64,000 nt of DNA, from contig NZ_JAJMPA010000002.1 of the NCBI RefSeq assembly GCF_020991475.1, positions 496,001-560,000 on the forward strand, given 5' to 3'. The stretch's first letter is position 1. Every line of letters starts with the position of its first letter. Shown here one piece after another: positions 33,985 to 42,473 of this stretch. Both the position numbers and the translations under genes were made by a program. This DNA comes from Pedobacter sp. MC2016-14. Its GTDB lineage: Bacteria; Bacteroidota; Bacteroidia; Sphingobacteriales; Sphingobacteriaceae. The notes under the pieces were generated by a model. The model was not told the origin of the DNA. It worked only from the letters and a program-made list of their open reading frames with translations, and made no database searches.

Positions 33985-36084
33985 ATGGGTAACTACGGCA
34001 CAGTGAGATGGACCTGGCTTAAGCTAAGGCTGCTTAACTTTTTTACAGGTGAGTATGTTACTGATGCACTGCGCAATACCATCACAATAGTTCTTCCTAT
34101 TACACTGCTCTTCATGGTTGGTAACCCTAAAGCTGCCATAGGCATAGGTGTAGGGACTTTGCTTATTAGTTTAACAGACCTTCCCGGAAATAAAAGAGAC
34201 AAATTTGGTACGGGAGGCTTAAGTATCCTGGTTTTCTTTCTAACGGCCCTAATCATCTCTTCGGCAATCGGAAAGCCATGGCTTACGGCAACAGCATTTT
34301 TTGTGCTTACTTTTTTACTTTCCATGTTGTCTGTTTTTGGTAGCAGGGCAGGGCTCAGTGGTACCATGGCCATCATTTTAAGTACTTTTACACTTGGTCT
34401 GCATCCAGATGCACCGCTGTTATTTAGTTTTTATATCCTCATCGGGGCATTGTGGTATTATCTTATCAGCTTTATCCAGATTACCCTTTGGCCATACAGG
34501 TCGCTGCACCATGCTATTTTTGAATGTATCAACAGTACCGCATTTTACCTTCAGGCTAAAGCCAAATGTTACAATCCTCAAATCCCACTGGAAGAATGCT
34601 ATCAGGAAGGTATTGGATTGCATATTGCTGTGAGCGAAAAACAAGATCTGGTGAGGAATCTGCTCCTGAGTGATAAAACAGCCATGAAGCCCTCGAACTT
34701 AAAGGGTCAACGGCTGCTGCTTGTTGCACAAAGCGTGATTGGACTGTATGAACAAGTAACGGCAATTCACTATGATTATAACTTTATCAGGCAAACACTT
34801 AAACCCTCAGAAAGCCTGCCACACATAGAGCAACTCATCAAAATCCTTGCAGAGAGCCTGGAACAGTTGGGTAGGGTGTTTCTCAACTCTTCTGCTTCTA
34901 AATATAAATTTAGTCGCCTGGCAGAATTTAATAAAATTCAGCATGTTCTTCAGCAAATTGCTCAGCAGGAAGATAAAGTTAACGCCACTATCCTGTTCAG
35001 GATTATTGAGAATATGGAAGAAATTGCCAGGTATATCCAGCAAATTCGGGAAGAGAAACTAAAAACCAGGTCGCAGTTAAGTCCTCAAAATGATCCTGCG
35101 GCCTATGCGCTTTTCTTGTCGCAGCAGCGGGTTAATTTTAGCTTGTTTAAACAGCACCTGTCTTTAAAATCGGCTACTTTCCGGTTTTCTCTCCGCCTGG
35201 CCATATCCTTTTTACTCGGATATGCTGTAATCCTGCTGTTCCCTCAAAGTAACTATAGCTATTGGATTCTCCTTACCATTGTTATTGTAGCCCGGCCCAG
35301 GTTTGCCATCACCTGGAAAAGAAATAAGGAGCGTTTATCTGGCACCTTTGCCGGCCTTATTGTTGGTTTACTGCTGCTATGGCTCATATCCGATCCTATC
35401 CTCTTGCTGATCATAGCAGCCATAATGCTGTTTGGTTTTTTTGCGTTTAACCGAATCCGGTATAGCATTAGTGTAATGTGTATCACACCTGCCGTAATGC
35501 TGTGTTTAACTTTATACCATGGACATACAGACCATATTATCACAGAGCGGGTTTATTTTACTGTTGCAGGTTGTGCCATCGCTTTTTTAAATGTCTATCT
35601 GTTTCCGATCTGGGAAAACAGTCAGCTAAAAACCTTAATTGCAAGTAATATTGAAGCCAATGTAATGTATTTAAAAGAAGTGCTTGCATGGATAAATGGA
35701 GAAGAAGCCAACATGAGTAAATGTGGCCTGGCCCGTAAAAATGCACATTTAAAATTGGCCCGTTTTTCTGAAGCACTCGCATTTACCACTTTTGAGCCTA
35801 AAAGTAAGCATGTAAACCTTATTGCCATGCGTGCTGTTCAAACCTTAATCTTTCGGATCAATGCTGTCATCACCTCATTGCAGTTGTCTGCCGCTGTGGA
35901 GTTGCAAAAGCAGGAAAATGAGCAACTGGCCGTACAGGTTATGAATAATTTGAATAACTGCCTGGAAGCTGACTTGATTGATGAACCGCCGTCAGGGCAG
36001 TACATTTACCGTGACTTTCCTCATCAGCTGGATTATTTACTCAGCCTGTCTGCCCAATTGGAAGCTCAGTTTAAAAAGAAATAA
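33985..36084 (+). CDS. FUSC/YccS-like integral membrane protein
   Basis: A 699-residue inner membrane protein. Two clusters of hydrophobic helices (about 30-165 and 395-525) are separated by a helical cytoplasmic region, the arrangement of YccS/AaeB and other FUSC-family proteins. The motif LRLAISFLLGYAVILLFP followed by YWILLTIVIVARPRFAITWK is the second FUSC block (usually YW..LT..vv..P....T..R..eR..GT..G). Members are linked to aromatic acid efflux, but the substrate is not known here. It converges on the methyltransferase gene with 8 bases between stops. Confidence 0.85.
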   Translation: MGNYGTVRWTWLKLRLLNFFTGEYVTDALRNTITIVLPITLLFMVGNPKAAIGIGVGTLLISLTDLPGNKRDKFGTGGLSILVFFLTALIISSAIGKPWLTATAFFVLTFLLSMLSVFGSRAGLSGTMAIILSTFTLGLHPDAPLLFSFYILIGALWYYLISFIQITLWPYRSLHHAIFECINSTAFYLQAKAKCYNPQIPLEECYQEGIGLHIAVSEKQDLVRNLLLSDKTAMKPSNLKGQRLLLVAQSVIGLYEQVTAIHYDYNFIRQTLKPSESLPHIEQLIKILAESLEQLGRVFLNSSASKYKFSRLAEFNKIQHVLQQIAQQEDKVNATILFRIIENMEEIARYIQQIREEKLKTRSQLSPQNDPAAYALFLSQQRVNFSLFKQHLSLKSATFRFSLRLAISFLLGYAVILLFPQSNYSYWILLTIVIVARPRFAITWKRNKERLSGTFAGLIVGLLLLWLISDPILLLIIAAIMLFGFFAFNRIRYSISVMCITPAVMLCLTLYHGHTDHIITERVYFTVAGCAIAFLNVYLFPIWENSQLKTLIASNIEANVMYLKEVLAWINGEEANMSKCGLARKNAHLKLARFSEALAFTTFEPKSKHVNLIAMRAVQTLIFRINAVITSLQLSAAVELQKQENEQLAVQVMNNLNNCLEADLIDEPPSGQYIYRDFPHQLDYLLSLSAQLEAQFKKK

Positions 36085-36092
36085 ACCGGGCT

Positions 36093-36914
36093 TTAAATAA
36101 GTGCGGCTTTGGCGGCAAGCATCATGTGCGGACTAAAGCAGAGTAATTCCTGATCTGCTTCTGTAAGTTTGAGTAGCTCAAGTAAACGCTGCCTCTTAGC
36201 CGGTGTAGCCCAACTTTCAAAATACTTATTGTCCATCCATGCCATTCCTTCTACCGCAAAAAGTGCCAATGGATGAAGCCCGGCTAGTTTAAACTCGCTT
36301 AGGAGGGAGCTTGGGCTGTGAAAAAATGCTTGTGCAAGCATTCCCGGAAATGCTGCAGGTGGCTGGTGCTCACCGCTTAATAATTCCTTTTTGCACATGT
36401 CAAAGACTTCGGGAAGGTGAATCATGCCACTCTGTAAGGCAGCAACTGTAGAAGCGGCTTTGTTGATGGCGAAGCCAAGTATGGTTCCCCCGGGTTTTAA
36501 AACACGGCTTGCCTCCTTTAATGCGGCAATACGTTCATCCAGTTTTTGTAAATGATATAATGGGCCATGAAGAATCACCAGGTCTGCAGACTGGTCTGCC
36601 AAAGGCAAAGTACGGGCCTCGCCTAAAAAACTTTGAAACTTAAATTTAGATTGCTTAGATCGTTTTTCGGCCTGTTGTATGTGTTTGGCAACTGGATCTA
36701 TCAAAACCACCTGATGGCCAAATGTAGAAAGCCAGCTGGCATAATGGCCTGGCCCGCCACCTACATCTGCAATGGTACCGCTTGCAGCAGGGAGGTAGCG
36801 GGAAATCAGGTCTTTATTTCTTTCAAATTCAAGAGGTCCCAGACCCAGTTTCAACCTGGATTCTTCTTCACTTTGTGTGTAGAAACTGGAAATTTCTGAG
36901 GCAATTAATCCCAT
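36093..36914 (-). CDS. Class I SAM-dependent methyltransferase
   Basis: A 273-residue methyltransferase of the Methyltransf_11/UbiE-like type. Motif I is IADVGGGPGHYASWL (about 48-62), motif II VVLIDPVAKHI, and the motif IV region DQSADLVILHGPLYHL. The C-terminal half contains the lid (LLSGEHQPPAAFPGMLAQAF). The substrate cannot be inferred; nothing nearby is an obvious partner. It lies 31 bases behind efp on the same strand, so read-through from efp is possible. Confidence 0.8.
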   Translation of the reverse strand: MGLIASEISSFYTQSEEESRLKLGLGPLEFERNKDLISRYLPAASGTIADVGGGPGHYASWLSTFGHQVVLIDPVAKHIQQAEKRSKQSKFKFQSFLGEARTLPLADQSADLVILHGPLYHLQKLDERIAALKEASRVLKPGGTILGFAINKAASTVAALQSGMIHLPEVFDMCKKELLSGEHQPPAAFPGMLAQAFFHSPSSLLSEFKLAGLHPLALFAVEGMAWMDNKYFESWATPAKRQRLLELLKLTEADQELLCFSPHMMLAAKAALI

Positions 36915-36945
36915 AAAAATTGATGAAAGCTGGCTGTAATTTTTT

Positions 36946-37509
36946 TTAAGCTTTAACGCGCTCTACATACTCACCAGTACGGGTATCTATTTTAATTTTG
37001 TCGCCTACGTTTACAAACAAAGGAACCTTAATCTCTATACCATTTTCGGTACTTGCGTATTTCTGTGCCCCTGAAGAAGTATCGCCTTTAACTGCGGGTT
37101 CTGCATAGGTAATTTCCAACTCTACAAAATTTGGTGCTTGTGCCATAATAGGTTCTTCACTTTCAAACGAAACGATTACATCCATACCTTCTTTTAAGAA
37201 TTTTGCAGAAGGTCCAAACAATGCTTTAGGGATGTTGAACTGATCAAAAGTATTGTTGTCCATTACAATGAAGTAATCACCTTCTTCGTAAAGATACTGA
37301 AAATCATTGGTGTCTACACGGCAAATTTCAACCTGCTCATCGGTTGCCAAACGGGCCTCCACAATTTTTCCAGTTTTAATGTTGCGCCATTTGCCAAGGT
37401 AAAAAGCGCCTCCTTTACCTGGTGTGCGGTGCAGGATCTCAATAACTGTTACCAATTCGCTGTTGAAACGTAAAATATTTCCGACTTTAATTTCAGATGC
37501 TTTTGCCAT
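36946..37509 (-). CDS. efp: Translation elongation factor P
   Basis: Relieves ribosome stalling at consecutive prolines. From the ATG at 37509 the product has 187 residues, the family length; a longer frame to 37593 is rejected because the conserved start is MAKASEIKVGNILRF. Domain I carries the loop RTPGKGGAFY with K32 at the tip position that is beta-lysylated or otherwise modified in other bacteria; the modification state here is unknown. Domains II and III follow (DVIVSFESEEPI, DKIKIDTRTGEYVERV). A TATCTTTG element 28 bases upstream supports the start. Confidence 0.95.
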   Translation of the reverse strand: MAKASEIKVGNILRFNSELVTVIEILHRTPGKGGAFYLGKWRNIKTGKIVEARLATDEQVEICRVDTNDFQYLYEEGDYFIVMDNNTFDQFNIPKALFGPSAKFLKEGMDVIVSFESEEPIMAQAPNFVELEITYAEPAVKGDTSSGAQKYASTENGIEIKVPLFVNVGDKIKIDTRTGEYVERVKA

Positions 37510-37537
37510 AAAAGATTTTAATTGTAAAATTTGAGCC

Positions 37538-37545
37538 CAAAGATA
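37538..37545 (-). promoter_or_regulatory. -7 promoter element of efp
   Basis: The minus strand reads TATCTTTG, an exact TANNTTTG match, ending 28 bases before the ATG at 37509. Confidence 0.6.
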
Positions 37546-37633
37546 TGCGCTTTTTCGAGTTTTTAAAGTCTTATGTGTTAAGATATATCTCAAGTTTCTA
37601 CCAAACCATTCTTTATTTTTTGTAAATTAGGGC

Positions 37634-38026
37634 ATGGAACTAAAACAGGATATTGCCGGTTTGGAAGATATCGTCCTTTTTGTCAATAATTTTTATACAA
37701 AAGTACAAGAAGACGAATTGATTGGGCCCGTTTTTAACGGGGTCATTAGCAACTGGCAACCTCATTTAGACCGTATGTATAGTTTCTGGAATGCAGTGCT
37801 TTTTGGTGTTCCAGGATTTAAAGGCAATCCCTTTGCCAGGCATGCCCCACTTGCCATTGAGGCCCGGCATTTTGACAGGTGGCTCTTGCTGTTTAATCAA
37901 ACTATTGATGCTCATTTTTCTGGTGAAATTGCTGAGCTAACCAAAGTAAAAGCTCAACTTATGGCCGCTCTTTTTTTAAGCAAACTACAAAATATGAAAG
38001 GCGGGGCCAGCAGGGTTATCGTTTAA
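37634..38026 (+). CDS. Group III truncated hemoglobin
   Basis: A 130-residue 2-on-2 globin. The group III signature NPFARHAPLAIEARHFDRWL (about 75-94) and the preceding SFWNAVLFGVPGFKGNP are clear; the haem-binding proximal histidine is probably in ARHFDRW. Members bind oxygen or NO in the cytoplasm and are linked to nitrosative stress or microaerobic life. It is divergent from efp and 30 bases ahead of the pentapeptide-repeat gene, likely in one transcript. Confidence 0.9.
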   Translation: MELKQDIAGLEDIVLFVNNFYTKVQEDELIGPVFNGVISNWQPHLDRMYSFWNAVLFGVPGFKGNPFARHAPLAIEARHFDRWLLLFNQTIDAHFSGEIAELTKVKAQLMAALFLSKLQNMKGGASRVIV

Positions 38027-38056
38027 ATTGTAGATTGCGGGACGAATTTATGATGT

Positions 38057-38650
38057 ATGCCCAATAAGAAAGAAACGTTAACACACCAGGATAAAACCTT
38101 TTCAAATGTTGATTATGCCGAAAAGTCTTTGGAAAACAGGGAGTTTATTAAATGTGAATTTATAGGTTGCGATTTTTCAAAAAGCGACTTAAGTTATAAC
38201 GATTTTATCGACTGCCACTTTAAACAGTGTAATTTCTCGCTTACAGTGGTTACAGGAGCAGGTTTTAGAGATGTAATTTTTACAGGATGCAAGATTTTAG
38301 GCGTAGACTTTTCAAAATGTAATAAGTTTTTGTTTTCCTTCTTGTTTGAAAACAGTCATATAGATTATGCTACATTTTACGGTACCAAACTCAGGAAAAC
38401 GAAATTTATAGCCTGCTCATTAAAGGAAACAGATTTTGAAGCGGCAGATTTGACAGCCGCTGTATTTAGTGACTGTGATCTTACGGGGGCTACCTTTGTG
38501 AGGTCTGTACTGGAGAAAGCCGATTTTTGCACCGCCCGTAATTTTAGTATTGATCCTGCAGCAAACCAAATTAAACAGGCTAAATTCTCTGTTACAAACC
38601 TTGCCGGCTTGCTGCATAGGTATAACCTGGATATCAATTATGGTGAGTGA
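38057..38650 (+). CDS. Pentapeptide-repeat protein
   Basis: A 197-residue protein made mostly of pentapeptide repeats (pattern A(D/N)LXX or CXFXX), seen as EFIKCEFIGCDFSKSDLS and FSDCDLTGATFVRSVLEKAD, which build a right-handed quadrilateral beta helix. The C-terminal segment ending in LAGLLHRYNLDI resembles the end of Qnr and MfpA proteins, which mimic DNA and protect gyrase. Whether this one does so is unknown; many chromosomal relatives have no known role. It follows the truncated hemoglobin gene by 30 bases. Confidence 0.85.
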   Translation: MPNKKETLTHQDKTFSNVDYAEKSLENREFIKCEFIGCDFSKSDLSYNDFIDCHFKQCNFSLTVVTGAGFRDVIFTGCKILGVDFSKCNKFLFSFLFENSHIDYATFYGTKLRKTKFIACSLKETDFEAADLTAAVFSDCDLTGATFVRSVLEKADFCTARNFSIDPAANQIKQAKFSVTNLAGLLHRYNLDINYGE

Positions 38651-38664
38651 TGCTGGATTGTCTT

Positions 38665-38695
38665 TTTGTGCCTATTGAATATAAAGTTATATTTG
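38665..38695 (+). promoter_or_regulatory. Full -33/-7 promoter of the secreted protein gene
   Basis: TTTG (38665-38668), 19 bases, then TATATTTG (38688-38695): the complete Bacteroidetes consensus with standard spacing. The leader before the ATG at 38740 is about 40 bases. Confidence 0.7.
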
Positions 38696-38739
38696 TACCT
38701 ACCCAGGCTTATTGGTGTTTTCCTTAAAAATATAGACTT

Positions 38740-39495
38740 ATGCTGAATACAAAAAAAACTTTAGCGCTGCTCCTTTTAAATCTTTCTTTTGCCTTAGCTG
38801 GCTCTGCTCAAAACACAATTAACAATTATAAATATGTGTTGGTGCCAGAACGCTTTAGTTTTCTAAAGCAGAATGATCAGTACACGTTAAATACAGTAAC
38901 CAAAACCCTATTAGAAGATAAGGGCTTTAAGGTGTATTTTGATAATGCCGATCTGCCTTCTGAAATTGCAACCAACAGGTGTACTGCCCTGAACGCAGAT
39001 TTGTTGTCTAAAAATTCTATGTTTGCCACCAAACTTACACTGGTGCTTAAAGATTGCAAAGGCAATGTCGTTTTTCAGGGTAAAGAAGGCGTAAGCAGAG
39101 AAAAAGAATACAACTTATCGTATAACATGGCTTTGCAGGAGGCTTTTAACTCTTTTAAAGAAGTTCCTTACGCTTATAATAGCCCTTCAGCTGCTGTTCC
39201 CAGTCCTGTTGCTTCAATTGTTCCCGCTCCTGTTGTGCGCGCAGCTCCTGCCGTTATTGCAGAAGCCTTACCTGCTGCAGGAACGGTATACGCCCAGCCT
39301 ACGGCTACGGGATATCAGCTTATTGATACTACACCAAAAATCATCCTCAGCTTATTTAAAACCTCAGTTGCCGAGTATTTCATTGCCAGCAATGGTACGG
39401 TTAACGGACTTGTATTTAAAAAAGATGCAGACTGGGTTTTTGAATATTATAAAGATACCAAGCTGGTAAGCGAAAAATTACTCATCAAATTTTAA
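38740..39495 (+). CDS. Secreted protein of unknown function
   Basis: A 251-residue protein with a signal peptide (about 1-23, LALLLLNLSFALAGSAQ). Residues 24-148 form a domain seen in several Bacteroidetes secreted proteins (NYKYVLVPERFSFLKQNDQY, VTKTLLEDKGFKVYFDN), perhaps similar to an OmpA- or curli-accessory type fold. An Ala/Pro/Val-rich linker follows (about 150-190, SPVASIVPAPVVRAAPAVI), then a small C-terminal beta domain (SVAEYFIASNGTVNGLVFKK). No catalytic motif is seen. It has its own promoter and terminator. Confidence 0.75.
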   Translation: MLNTKKTLALLLLNLSFALAGSAQNTINNYKYVLVPERFSFLKQNDQYTLNTVTKTLLEDKGFKVYFDNADLPSEIATNRCTALNADLLSKNSMFATKLTLVLKDCKGNVVFQGKEGVSREKEYNLSYNMALQEAFNSFKEVPYAYNSPSAAVPSPVASIVPAPVVRAAPAVIAEALPAAGTVYAQPTATGYQLIDTTPKIILSLFKTSVAEYFIASNGTVNGLVFKKDADWVFEYYKDTKLVSEKLLIKF

Positions 39496-39505
39496 AGATT
39501 TGATT

Positions 39506-39544
39506 CCACATAAAAAAAGCCGCTTAGCGGCTTTTTTTATGTGG
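39506..39544. terminator. Bidirectional terminator between convergent genes
   Basis: An 18-base perfect stem, CCACATAAAAAAAGCCGC and its complement, around TTA. A- and T-tracts within the stem serve both strands. Confidence 0.85.
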
Positions 39545-39547
39545 ATA

Positions 39548-40048
39548 TTATTGAGCTTCTGGTAATTTCCAGTCTGCTCGTTCAAAATGACAAGTGTAGC
39601 CGTAAGGGTTTTTCTGCAAATAATCCTGATGTTCCTGCTCTGCATTCCAAAAATCAGTTACAGGCACTACTTCGGTAACAATACTCCCCGGCCATACACC
39701 AGACGCCTCCATTTCCGATATCAATTTCCTGGCAGTTTCCCGCTGGCTTTCATTGGCATAAAAAATTGCCGACCGGTAAGATGTGCCGATATCATTTCCT
39801 TGTCTGTTTCTTGTTGTAGGGTCGTGGATCTGGAAAAAATACTCCAGTAAACCACGGTAAGTTAACACTGCGGGGTCAAAAACAACCTCAATGCCCTCAG
39901 CATGTGTTCCATGATTCCTATAGGTGGCATTAGGAACATCACCACCTGTATAACCAACCACGGTAGAGATTACACCTGGATAATGCCTGATCAATTCTTC
40001 AACGCCCCAAAAGCAACCGCCGGCTAAAATGGCTTTTTCAGTATTCAT
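39548..40048 (-). CDS. msrA: Peptide methionine sulfoxide reductase MsrA
   Basis: Reduces the S-epimer of methionine sulfoxide in proteins. The 166-residue length is usual for the stand-alone enzyme. The nucleophile C12 is in [10 protein letters not shown]; the motifs [20 protein letters not shown] and [20 protein letters not shown] are invariant in the family. There is no signal peptide, so it is cytoplasmic. No MsrB domain is fused and none is adjacent. A degenerate -7 element (minus strand TATCTTTA) is about 20 bases upstream. Confidence 0.95.
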   Translation of the reverse strand: MNTEKAILAGGCFWGVEELIRHYPGVISTVVGYTGGDVPNATYRNHGTHAEGIEVVFDPAVLTYRGLLEYFFQIHDPTTRNRQGNDIGTSYRSAIFYANESQRETARKLISEMEASGVWPGSIVTEVVPVTDFWNAEQEHQDYLQKNPYGYTCHFERADWKLPEAQ

Positions 40049-40211
40049 ATGTTTTCCTTTTTGATGAGTATAAAGATACGGCTCAAATTTGTAAACAACA
40101 ATCCTGTTTTTTGCAATCCTATAAGCAAAGCGTCATAATTTATTGTGAATATGAAAACTAATCAGCACATTTGAAACGCTAACCAATTAAACCTCATCTA
40201 ATACGCTAATT

Positions 40212-41468
40212 ATGAAATCGGCTATATCAAGCGATTCCGGACAGGAAAAAAACACTAAAATACTAAGTGCTGCGGTCATTGTAGCATCTCTGGGTTACTT
40301 TGTAGATATTTACGATCTGTTGCTTTTTAGTATCATCAGGGTGCCAAGTTTACAATCGCTTGGGCTCTCGGGTACGGCCCTAACCAATGAAGGGATTACG
40401 CTTTTAAATGTTCAAATGATCGGGTTATTGGTAGGAGGAATTTTCTGGGGTATTCTGGGCGATAAAAAAGGACGCTTATCTGTATTATTCGGCTCTATAT
40501 TTATTTATTCAGTGGCTAATATTGCCAATGGTTTTGCCAATTCTGTTGAATCTTATGGCTTCTGGCGCTTTATCGCAGGCTTTGGCCTTGCCGGTGAATT
40601 GGGTGCCGGAATTACCCTGGTTGCCGAACTGATGCCTAAAGAAAAACGTGGTTATGCTACTACGGTAGTAGCTTCTATTGGGGTTAGTGGCGCTGTAGTG
40701 GCCTATTTTATTGCAGAGTATTTTAGCTGGAGGACTTCTTACTTTATTGGTGGCGGACTGGGGCTATCCCTTCTTTTACTTAGGGTAGGGGTTTCGGAGT
40801 CTGGAATGTTTGGCAAATCTAAAAAGGAGGAACATGTATCTCATGGCAATTTCTTTTTGTTGTTTTCAGACTGGGGTCGTTTTTTTAAATACATGAGGTG
40901 TATTTTTATTGGCATCCCACTTTGGTTTGTGGTAGGAATATTGATCACCCTCTCTCCAGAATTTGGTGTCGAACTTGGTGTTCTTGGTCCAGTAAATGGC
41001 GGTGCTGCGGTAGCTTGTTGTTACGGTGGACTGGTACTTGGCGATATTGCCAGTGGTTTGTTAAGTCAGGTGTTAAAAAGCAGGATCAAGGTAGTCTATA
41101 CCTATTTATTTGTAGCCATTATTGCCATTACTATATTTTTCTTTTTAAAAGGGGTTTCAGTCTTCACATTTTATGCAGTATGCGTAGCTTTGGGTTTCTC
41201 AGTAGGTTACTGGGTTATTTTTATGACCATTGCTACAGAGCAGTTTGGTACCAACATCAGGGCTACGGTAACTACTACAGCACCCAATTTTGTAAGGGGA
41301 ATGGTGGTGCCCATCTCTCTTTTATTTCAGTATTTAAGAACGCAACTAAACAATTCTGCCATACAATCCGGTGCCATTGTTGGCGTCATTTGTCTCCTTC
41401 TGGCCTTTTGGTCGCTCAGCAAAATGCAAGATACTTTTTCTAAAGATCTGGATTATACGGAGCAATAG
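40212..41468 (+). CDS. MFS transporter
   Basis: An integral membrane protein of 418 residues with twelve predicted helices. The loop 2-3 motif is GDKKGRLSVLFG (major facilitator motif A), and a GFGLAGELGAGITLVAELMP motif in helix 4 resembles metabolite/H+ symporters of the AAHS or sugar group. The substrate is unknown. Its 3' end overlaps the 3' end of the AraC-Ogt gene by 29 bases, tail to tail, which is unusual here but not rare in bacteria. Confidence 0.87.
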   Translation: MKSAISSDSGQEKNTKILSAAVIVASLGYFVDIYDLLLFSIIRVPSLQSLGLSGTALTNEGITLLNVQMIGLLVGGIFWGILGDKKGRLSVLFGSIFIYSVANIANGFANSVESYGFWRFIAGFGLAGELGAGITLVAELMPKEKRGYATTVVASIGVSGAVVAYFIAEYFSWRTSYFIGGGLGLSLLLLRVGVSESGMFGKSKKEEHVSHGNFFLLFSDWGRFFKYMRCIFIGIPLWFVVGILITLSPEFGVELGVLGPVNGGAAVACCYGGLVLGDIASGLLSQVLKSRIKVVYTYLFVAIIAITIFFFLKGVSVFTFYAVCVALGFSVGYWVIFMTIATEQFGTNIRATVTTTAPNFVRGMVVPISLLFQYLRTQLNNSAIQSGAIVGVICLLLAFWSLSKMQDTFSKDLDYTEQ

Positions 41469-42300
41469 CTGCGCTTTCCCAGCCAATTAGGGCTGTTTTG
41501 CGGATGTTGCCCCACATGTAACCACCAAAATCCCCTGTGGCCTGTATAACCCGGTGACAGGGGATGAGGAAAGCTACCGGATTACTGCCAATGGCTGTAC
41601 CTACTGCCCTGGAAGCTGTCGGATTTTCTATCTTGCCAGCCAGGCTGCCATAGGTAGAGAGTTTACCCATTGGGATGTTCAGCAGTGCCTCCCATACCTT
41701 GAGCTGAAAATCTGTCCCTTTCAGGTGCAGTTTTATTTCAGGCAGCAGTTGCTGTTTGTTTCCAAAAATAGACAAGGCATTTTGCTGTAAATCCGTTGTC
41801 TTTTGCTCAAATGATGCATTGGGGAATTTATTTTTAAGGAGTAAAAGCGCAACAGCTTCCTCCTCTTCATAAAATGCCAGATAACAGATGCCTTTTGCTG
41901 TGGAGGCCACCAATACATTTCCGAACTGCGTTGGGGCAAAATGATACTGAATGAGCAGGCTTTTTCCTCCGTTTTTATACTCGGCGGGTGTCATGCCTTC
42001 AATATTGATAAATAAATCATGCAGCCTGCTGGTTCCAGAAAGTCCTGTGCCATGCGCTGCATCAAATAATGTAGCCTGTTGCGTTTTTAACAAAGCCTTG
42101 GCATGTTCCAGGCTAATGTATTGCAAAAACTTTTTTGGACTGGTACCTGCCCAATCCGAAAAAAGCCGCTGAAAATGAAAAGGGCTCAGGTTTATTTTTT
42201 CTGCAAGTTCCTCAAGATTGGGTTGCTTTTTAAAATTGGCTTTTATGTAGGTAATTGCGGCTGCAATTCTATTGTAGTTAAGCAGGTCCTGTTCGTTCAT
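41440..42300 (-). CDS. AraC-type regulator fused to O6-methylguanine-DNA methyltransferase (Ada-like)
   Basis: A 286-residue protein with an AraC helix-turn-helix pair (about 10-108, LEELAEKINLSPFHFQRLFS and SLEHAKALLKT) joined to an Ogt domain (about 115-280). The methyl-acceptor cysteine C248 lies in IPCHRVIQ. Compared with E. coli Ada it lacks the N-terminal zinc domain that senses methyl phosphotriesters, so it may repair and regulate without that sensor. The 3' end overlaps the neighbouring MFS gene by 29 bases. Confidence 0.92.
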   Translation of the reverse strand: MNEQDLLNYNRIAAAITYIKANFKKQPNLEELAEKINLSPFHFQRLFSDWAGTSPKKFLQYISLEHAKALLKTQQATLFDAAHGTGLSGTSRLHDLFINIEGMTPAEYKNGGKSLLIQYHFAPTQFGNVLVASTAKGICYLAFYEEEEAVALLLLKNKFPNASFEQKTTDLQQNALSIFGNKQQLLPEIKLHLKGTDFQLKVWEALLNIPMGKLSTYGSLAGKIENPTASRAVGTAIGSNPVAFLIPCHRVIQATGDFGGYMWGNIRKTALIGWESAAIAPYNPDL

Positions 42301-42385
42301 GTGCTGTAATTGATGGTACGAATATCGGCATACTTTTAAGATCTGGAAATCCGAAACTTGCTGAATTTCAAACCTGCATTTTTTC

Positions 42386-42393
42386 TATCTTTG
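42386..42393 (+). promoter_or_regulatory. -7 promoter element of the MFS-OsmC operon
   Basis: TATCTTTG, a full match, 80 bases ahead of the ATG at 42474. The rather long leader is A/T-rich without obvious structure. Confidence 0.5.
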
Positions 42394-42473
42394 ACGAAAT
42401 TTTAATTTACACCCCTGTAATGCTGACAGATGTTTTCGATCCATTCTCATGTTAAAGCAGGATATATAGCGCA

